Of a stretch of 64,000 nt of DNA, positions 58,769-64,000 are shown in pieces. The notes under the pieces were generated by a model. The model was not told the origin of the DNA, ran no database searches, and saw only the letters and a program-made list of their open reading frames with translations. The position numbers and the translations under genes were made by a program. Where the stretch lies: NCBI GenBank assembly GCA_032158125.1, contig JASKOT010000010.1:62001-126000 (forward strand). The letters are read 5' to 3'. Every line of letters starts with the position of its first letter. Within the stretch, counting starts at the first letter, position 1. This DNA is from Papiliotrema nemorosa. Its lineage: Eukaryota; Basidiomycota; Tremellomycetes; Tremellales; Rhynchogastremaceae.

Positions 58769-59555
58769 TCAGTCCGCCTGCCTCTCCTGCGCAGTCTGGG
58801 AATCCCCAAACTCTTCTTCTGGTGTTAGCACCGGAAAAAATCTCACCTCCGATAGGTCAGGATCCAGCGGAGTTTTCAGGGCGTGAGTGTGGAGGAGCCC
58901 GCTCTCGGCTGTCGGTACACCTCCATCATTCTGGGCCGAAGAAGAAGCCTCAGCGTATTCCGGATGATCCACACATTGACTAAGGATATCATTAGACCAT
59001 ACGATGCTCAGCGCGACGGACTGTCTATCCTCCAGAGATCCGGGGGTAGCAGAAAAGCTTCTTCTCGTTAAGCGATCCATTCAGGTCCAGCTCTGACATT
59101 TTGAATGCCTTGCTGTTGTCGACTCGCGACATGATCGATCGATACTTGTCGGGATTTCCACGTGATGGCAGGGTCAAGGTCTCGCTCATAACGTGACTCG
59201 TCAGTGAGTTGACGATGGAGTAGGGATCTTGACCCGTGTACGCGATGTCCATAGACATCAACTGAGTAAAGGCGTATGCGGTAGTGATGTCCATCTTTGT
59301 TTTGACACTCATAATTTGACGATCTTTGTTGGAGTATTGTAGGGCATAATCTGGTTGCACGACATAACTGGTCTCCCAACTTAGGCTTTCAGCGTGCGAC
59401 TCAGAAGAACCACTTCGAGCCGAGTGGACGGTCAACGGCAAGACATTGTCTGGGCACCATGAGCATCCGCTACTCAACCGCCCGATCTTCCGGTGGTAGT
59501 ATCTGAGTGTGGTCAGCGTCGCCTCTGTGGTATCTGCTTGAGGGAGCTGCGACAT
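58769..59555 (-). CDS. Tandem-array paralog B, unknown family, apparent +1 frameshift
   Basis: ATG 59553-59555. The first frame (to TAG 59025-59027, 176 residues) has the family core: VVQPDYALQYS, KTKMDITTAYAFTQLMSM, FKMSELDLNGSLNEKKLF. It then hits a run of five C (59042-59046 on the plus strand as G) and soon stops. Skipping one base there opens the frame GSLEDRQSVALSIVWSNDIL then SQCVDHPEYAEASS to a stop at 58769, which aligns with the tails of paralogs A and C. So the gene is frameshifted, uses recoding, or contains a homopolymer sequencing error. The tail ends in an acidic VLTPEEEFGDSQ, like the Glu/Asp-Phe-Gly ends of the others. Its promoter has CTTATAAG about 80 bases before the ATG. 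Confidence 0.6.
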
Positions 59556-60130
59556 AGTCAATGCAGTCCAACACGAATGAACGGACAGGATGACGGTTCG
59601 CGTGTGACCAAAAGTCACGGGAGTGATCGCCTCTTATAAGACTCACTGGTCAAGTCGATCAGCTAGCGGATAGTCGCACGATCCGCTCTCAGCATTTCCG
59701 CCTTTGTTCAAAGTCTTCATGAATCCGGTGATCCATGCGTGAGAGTTGGACACGTCCTTTGACGACAGGTGCACCTGTCGTAGCGTCGCTACTGAGCGGC
59801 ATCGAGCTCACTGTGCACATGAGAAGTAAGAAGCTTGAAAGGGTGTGATCGGTCAGAGTGTAAGAAAGGATGAGCGAGCGCATCCTCCTCGTTGCGCTGT
59901 CTTTGAGCGTACCGTGATCTGAGTACCAGTCGGATCATGCAATGTCCACCTGCACCGCACCGGCTGGACGCAAGACGTTCAGCTACCATCCAGAAAGTCC
60001 GCAGATGGCACTGCACCCGCGTCAAATCATTCATCTCGTCAGTCTCATTCGCATCGCTATATACAGTACTCGTGCAAAATCTCCACCCATTACCACAAGA
60101 CCGAGTATGCTCGCAACGACGCGATGACGA
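59556..60130. promoter_or_regulatory. Promoter region of paralog B
   Basis: 575 bases. Minus-strand TATA-like CTTATAAG at 59633-59640 and GCGATCACT (plus-strand AGTGATCGC, 59622-59630) just downstream; the same 9-base element occurs in the paralog C leader. A 64-codon minus-strand frame (59689-59883) has a hydrophobic start but no resemblance to the family, so I do not call it. Confidence 0.5.
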
Positions 60131-60898
60131 CTACTCTTCCGGCCTGGATTGCCATGGACCAAAGCCCTCGGCGGCGTCTGGGTGGGTAGGCGTCAAGGTT
60201 TTGTCCAAGGGTGCAAATTCGCCTTCGACTGGAGAGAGCAAGTTTTTCCCGGGATCAGAGCCTTTGTCATCGCCCTCGGCAGTCTCAATCGTTGCCGTCG
60301 AACGGTGTTGAGGGTGGTCGAAGCAACTCTCGAGAATGGAGGGAACCCATGAAAGCTTGACACTTGCCGCCTGGAGATCAGACACGTAGCTGGCTTGAGT
60401 CGTAAACTCTCTTTCGTTCAGCCAGTCAAAGCTGAGATCGTCGAGACTGAACCAAGAGCCCTTGTGTGCCTTTCTCATGATCTCTTGATCGATCCTGTCT
60501 TTGGGAGCCTGCATCGTGAAAGCTCGATTGACAGCCCTCTTGGTCAAGGTCGAGACGACATCTTCGGTGTCTCTAAAGGTCTCCGGATTCTTCAAAATCT
60601 GATCGGCCTCTTGTTTCATGGATTGGGTGATTGCGTACGCGGTACCAATATCGAATTTGGTGTTCAACGTGCTCGAGGTCGTTGAAGTGCGTCCTCGTAC
60701 ACCCACGGTGAAGTCGTAATCAGGTGCAAGGAAGTAGACTTCCTCAACCTTGTTCGTCTTGACAGATGCGGTGCGCTCGGGATTCCACACCAGGCCATCA
60801 GTACGCTGGGGGTCTGAACCCTTGTTGACAATGTCCTGGTAGTACGCGAGCGTCGAGACGGGGAAGTCCGAAGCTCCGGTGGCAGTAGATGCAGACAT
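60131..60898 (-). CDS. Tandem-array paralog C, unknown family, intact copy
   Basis: Intronless, ATG 60896-60898 to stop at 60131-60133, 255 residues. The only copy with an uninterrupted frame, so it defines the family: a short N-terminus with VSTLAYYQDIV; a strand FLAPDYDFTVG; the core TKFDIGTAYAITQSMKQEA; LTKRAVNRAF; LDDLSFDWLNEREF; KLSWVPSILESCFDHPQH; and a 60-residue acidic, low-complexity tail containing GFGPW. No signal peptide, no membrane helix, no metal-site or enzyme motif that I recognise. Cys-x-Asp-His-Pro is the most conserved short motif. A TATAAATA box (61015-61022, minus) is about 117 bases upstream of the ATG, suggesting a regulated, well-expressed gene. Function unknown. Confidence 0.75.
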   Translation of the reverse strand: MSASTATGASDFPVSTLAYYQDIVNKGSDPQRTDGLVWNPERTASVKTNKVEEVYFLAPDYDFTVGVRGRTSTTSSTLNTKFDIGTAYAITQSMKQEADQILKNPETFRDTEDVVSTLTKRAVNRAFTMQAPKDRIDQEIMRKAHKGSWFSLDDLSFDWLNEREFTTQASYVSDLQAASVKLSWVPSILESCFDHPQHRSTATIETAEGDDKGSDPGKNLLSPVEGEFAPLDKTLTPTHPDAAEGFGPWQSRPEE

Positions 60899-61566
60899 CT
60901 TTGTCAATGGCTTTGTGTGCTGTGGGTTGTAGAATGTGAGTTTGAGCGAAGTGATCGCGTGAAGTGAGGAAGTGAAGTTGAGGAGATGGTCGATAGGCAA
61001 CTTGTCCGATGCGATATTTATACCTCAACTATTGACCTCATCAGGGTGGACGATGTCATTCGCGTCTGGATCTCCTTTCTCGTGTAGCTCTGAGAGACCT
61101 GACCTTCGAAGCGAGCAGGGATGAACGGGGTGGGGGGCTTAGCGAGTGATCTCCTTGGCGATCCGTTCAGCAGCTGTTTCTTTGACTCCCACGACGTGAC
61201 AATGATGTCAGTCCGTGCGAGTCATGCTTCGACAAGTTCCCCGAGATCGGGACAACCTTTCTCTTGAAGATCAAAGGACGGCATAAGGGATATGCGATCC
61301 AGATGTCATGTTTGAACCTTGAGACCGAGAAATCTCGACATTTGACATCAGCCTAGGAGTATCAACGGAAGGACACGTTTGTCAACAGGGTTTTAGTCAC
61401 GAAAAGCGCTTGGTCATTGCGTCGTAAACGAAGTGACTTCATCTTCGGCGACCCCGAGATCTTTTGACTTCAACGGGCATGGTATCATATCCTAGCCATC
61501 ACAGTCTCGCGTTGTGCCCGTGGGAAGAGCCAAGGTGGGGAGGGGGACAGTCGCGTGCGCACCGAA
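60899..61566. promoter_or_regulatory. Promoter region of paralog C
   Basis: 668 bases between paralog C and the FMP25-like stop. Contains the TATAAATA box (61015-61022 minus) and GCGATCACT (60950-60958 minus) shared with paralog B. No gene. Confidence 0.5.
61015..61022 (-). promoter_or_regulatory. TATA box of paralog C
   Basis: TATAAATA on the minus strand about 117 bases upstream of the ATG; matches the TATA consensus exactly. Paralogs A and B have related but weaker boxes at similar distances. Confidence 0.5.
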
Positions 61567-63387
61567 TTACTGTACGATCTTGTTGTACAACACCGAGGCG
61601 TTCCATCCGGCTACCACCGTCTCCTCGCATAGTACATTTCGCTTGATGAGCTTTCCATTGAGGTCGTATGCGTTAGCCTTAGTCTGATGTAGCTGGAGTC
61701 GAGAATGCGGCATGGGCGATGACTGCCATCAGCTCGACTCAATTGACCGACGCACAGTGCCCGAGCTGAGGATTGCTTCCTTCTTCTCGCTCAATGTCGG
61801 ATCAGTAACACGACTGACGAGTGCTGGCAGGTGTTGCGGTACTGCCAGACTTGACCTCTTCCCGTTTCCCAGTTGGTAGTCGACTGTAATTAGCCAAGCA
61901 CAGGCGCATTACACACCGTTGCCACCCCACACCATCACGTCTTTACCATAGTGACCGTCTATCACACCTTTCTGGTCCGCTAGTGCTACCGTGTCGAGGA
62001 CAGCAAACACGTGAGGAGACGGAGAAGGTGATATGGCGAGGTTGTAGACACCCAGAGGTCGGAATGCTTTGTCCTTTTCAGAATCTGCTCGTCAGAGGTT
62101 AACGGGCACGAGCACCTACATTCTTGAAGACCGCTCACGCTGCCATTCAGCGTTACAAGAATAAGAATGGCGTACACTCACGTCTTAACCCGAGTGGGGA
62201 CTCCGTTTGCTGAACTCCATAATCCATTCCCTAGAGTACCGCTCATTCCGTTTCCACAAGCCAATAAGTCAATCACTGTATCCTTTCCTGCCATGGACCT
62301 CTCGACAGTGTAAAAAGTGGTCTGACCAGCCGCCTTGACATCCGTACACGAGAGCACCGTTCCTCCAGGGTAATTTCTCGCCAGAACAACCTCGACCGGT
62401 ACGGATACAATCTCCACTGCCGCATTTGCGCCTAGCCCAATCTGACCCGACTCGTTGGCACCCCAACCCAGGATCCGACCACCGGGTGTCCGAACAAAAG
62501 AAGTTCGATCAGACGATGCGACCTGAGCGACTTCTAATCCGCGCAATGACGGGATCTCAGTAAGCTTTGTCGCGAATCGAGGGTCTGATTCCGGTGGCAG
62601 GGCATAGGATGTCTCGGGGAAGGTTTGCCGAGTACCGAGTTGCCGATGCGTGTTTCCTGAAGGTGAGAGGGGAAGTGAGAATGTTCGACCCTTGTTGGTA
62701 ACTGCCAAAACGTGGTGAATACCTGCCGACACGCTTGCCCATTTCTCCCCTCGACCTAGACCGCCCTCGGCTTTGAGCTCGACAAAGTCCACTCCTGGGT
62801 CTGCACTGAATGTTTTGTTCCAAAAAGACCTTTCGGAGCGATACGTTTGGGCATCTTGGAAAGCTTTGGACGCCGAGACGACGTAAAGCTTGCCCTTCTT
62901 GCTCAACGCGACTACCTTTGCGGGAGCAGGTACCAGTGTCGCAATGCCCTATGGTGAGTACAGGAATGGGTATCTTGCCTACCTTGCCCTTCAGCGATCG
63001 TCCAGTCTGACCGGACGGGTCGTAGCCTGCGCCCCAGAACCACAGATCTCCATTGGCATCGACACACGCGCCGTACTTTTCAGCAATGACCAGATCCCGC
63101 AACGGCGTTGAGCCAAACTGCGACAACGGTGTAGGTTTCTTGAGGATCGGCGTGTTGCTATCGGGCGATAGGGTGAGATATCTGTTTGATCCCCATCCTA
63201 ACGGTGTGTAAGGATTGACATTGGGTATCAGAGGTCGAGCCTTGGATGTCGGTGGTTCACTATCGGCAAGGATCGGCGAGTAATAAGTGTGAGCGCTGTA
63301 TAGCGTAGCGGAGAGGATCACAGCGGCTGACAAGGGGATCGAGCGCCCTTTGAGCGAGTGCATCGCGGAAGATGAAGCGAATGGCAT
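61567..63387 (-). CDS. FMP25: Mitochondrial RCC1-repeat protein, FMP25/RCC1L-like
   Basis: Multi-exon gene from ATG 63385-63387 to TAA 61567-61569. An N-terminal targeting segment and one hydrophobic helix (SIPLSAAVILSATLYSAHTY) are followed by RCC1-type blades: LGWGSNRYLTLSPD, GDLWFWGAGYDPSGQTGRSL, GRILGWGANESGQIGLGANA, LLACGNGMSGTLGNGLWSSA, DVMVWGGN then DYQLGNGKRSS. The C-terminus ends KANAYDLNGKLIKRN...LYNKIVQ. This matches yeast Fmp25 and human RCC1L, inner-membrane proteins linked to respiratory complex assembly and mitochondrial ribosomes. About 540 residues. Divergent from the complex I 24-kDa gene with 279 bases between starts. Confidence 0.84.
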
Positions 63388-63666
63388 CCTGGTGTAGGAG
63401 TGTCGGGTATGCTCAAGGATCAGTCTATCCCAGACTTGCAGCAGTGGTATCCCCGATCAGCTGGTGGACGTTGCGGAGGTGGCTCATAACCGAAGATCGG
63501 GGATAAAATGAGGGTCATAGTAAAATCACCTAGGAAAATATTCAAAAGACTCACCGTCACCCTCGACCCACATCCAATCGGCGTATGGCTATCTCATAGA
63601 TCTACCTCTCAAGACCATCCATCACCTTGCAACCATCGACCGCTTGGCAACAACCCTTCATTCACC
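63388..63666. promoter_or_regulatory. Divergent mitochondrial promoter: FMP25-like / complex I 24-kDa subunit
   Basis: 279 bases between two divergent genes for mitochondrial proteins. Includes a perfect 11-base inverted repeat: TATCCCCGATC at 63448-63458 and GATCGGGGATA at 63495-63505, 36 bases apart. Candidate paired regulator site acting in both directions. Confidence 0.5.
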
Positions 63667-64000
63667 ATGTCTGTCGCCAGGTCAATCTTCTCTTCCGCCA
63701 AGCGATCCGTCGCTGCTTCTACTTCGGCCAGAAGGACGTTCACTTCGTCGTCCTCTCGAGCTTCCGAATCGCTCTTTGTGGTATGTCTGTAAACCTCCGA
63801 CTGGAGTGTAGATTGACGATCTAGCACCGAGACACCGATTACAACAACCCTAGTGTAACTATCTCATCTGAGAGGATGACGACATCTAACATGTAGATTC
63901 CCTTCGAGTTCACCCCGGAAAACCTCAAACGAGCCCATGAGATCATTGCGCGATACCCACCTCAATACAAAAAGGGAGCCGTCATGCCCATCTTGGATCT
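63667..64000 (+). CDS. NDUFV2: NADH:ubiquinone oxidoreductase 24-kDa subunit, 3'-partial
   Basis: Starts ATG 63667 in a CACCATGT context with a Ser/Arg-rich mitochondrial presequence ([20 protein letters not shown]). Two introns (63781-63824 and 63855-63896) flank a small exon that reads [10 protein letters not shown]; the third exon continues [20 protein letters not shown] and [11 protein letters not shown] and runs off the window. This is the conserved start of the NuoE/24-kDa iron-sulfur subunit of respiratory complex I (human NDUFV2). The [2Fe-2S] cysteines lie outside the window. Confidence 0.93.

Noticed and set aside
59689..59883. Possible fourth array member or small secreted protein between paralogs B and C
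   Set aside because: Hydrophobic start only; none of the family core motifs (TAYA, DHP tail) is present, so it is not a relic of the array.

Overview
This is a gene-dense nuclear segment of a basidiomycete yeast-like fungus, most probably a tremellomycete related to Cryptococcus or Kwoniella. The support is many short introns per gene (GTRNGT donors, CTAAC/CTGAC-like branch sites a few bases before the acceptor), short intergenic gaps, a HOG1-type MAP kinase, an RNAi-type RNA-dependent RNA polymerase, and a gene content typical of fungal housekeeping chromosomes. The genus is inferred, not proven. I see no rRNA, tRNA, CRISPR, transposon or virus. Coordinates given for spliced genes span start codon to stop codon including introns. 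I reconstructed the key splice junctions by reading frames through them. || Layout. 1-1.9 kb: 3' part of a Myb/telobox-like nuclear protein running off the left edge (+). 2.0-4.9 kb: SulP anion transporter with STAS domain (-). 5.6-7.3 kb: F-box protein (-). 8.4-9.2 kb: unknown protein (-). 9.9-13.9 kb: membrane-anchored MGA2/SPT23-like regulator (-). 15.5-17.1 kb: mitochondrial carrier (-), divergent from OPA3 (17.7-18.6 kb, +). 19.6-21.2 kb: HOG1 MAPK (+), convergent with mitochondrial PheRS (21.5-23.0 kb, -). 23.5-27.7 kb: RNA-dependent RNA polymerase (+). 28.6-30.4 kb: MFS sugar transporter (+). 31.3-33.6 kb: arrestin-like protein (+). 33.9-34.8 kb: SYS1 (-), divergent from POM152 (35.0-39.3 kb, +). 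39.4-41.9 kb: bestrophin-like channel (-), divergent from CGI121 (42.4-43.1 kb, +). 43.1-46.3 kb: COG1 (-), divergent from TTI2 (46.5-48.0 kb, +). 48.1-49.5 kb: GRE2-like reductase (-). 49.9-51.8 kb: secreted type-B carboxylesterase (-), divergent from a LOC1-like gene (52.4-52.9 kb, +). 53.0-54.7 kb: single-pass membrane protein with a duplicated ectodomain (-). 55.6-56.5 kb: SUR7/PalI tetraspan protein (-). 57.3-60.9 kb: three tandem paralogs of an unrecognised family (-). 61.6-63.4 kb: mitochondrial RCC1-repeat protein, FMP25-like (-), divergent from the complex I 24-kDa subunit (63.7 kb to the right edge, +). || Gene order is mostly unrelated housekeeping genes arranged in compact divergent pairs that must share promoters. 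The part I consider most likely to be undescribed is the 57.3-60.9 kb tandem family. All three copies share a core and a C-terminal Cys-x-Asp-His-Pro motif and similar TATA-box promoters, but in two of the three the motif is cut off from the main frame (an in-frame TGA in one, a +1 shift at a run of five C in the other) although the sequence beyond the break is still conserved.
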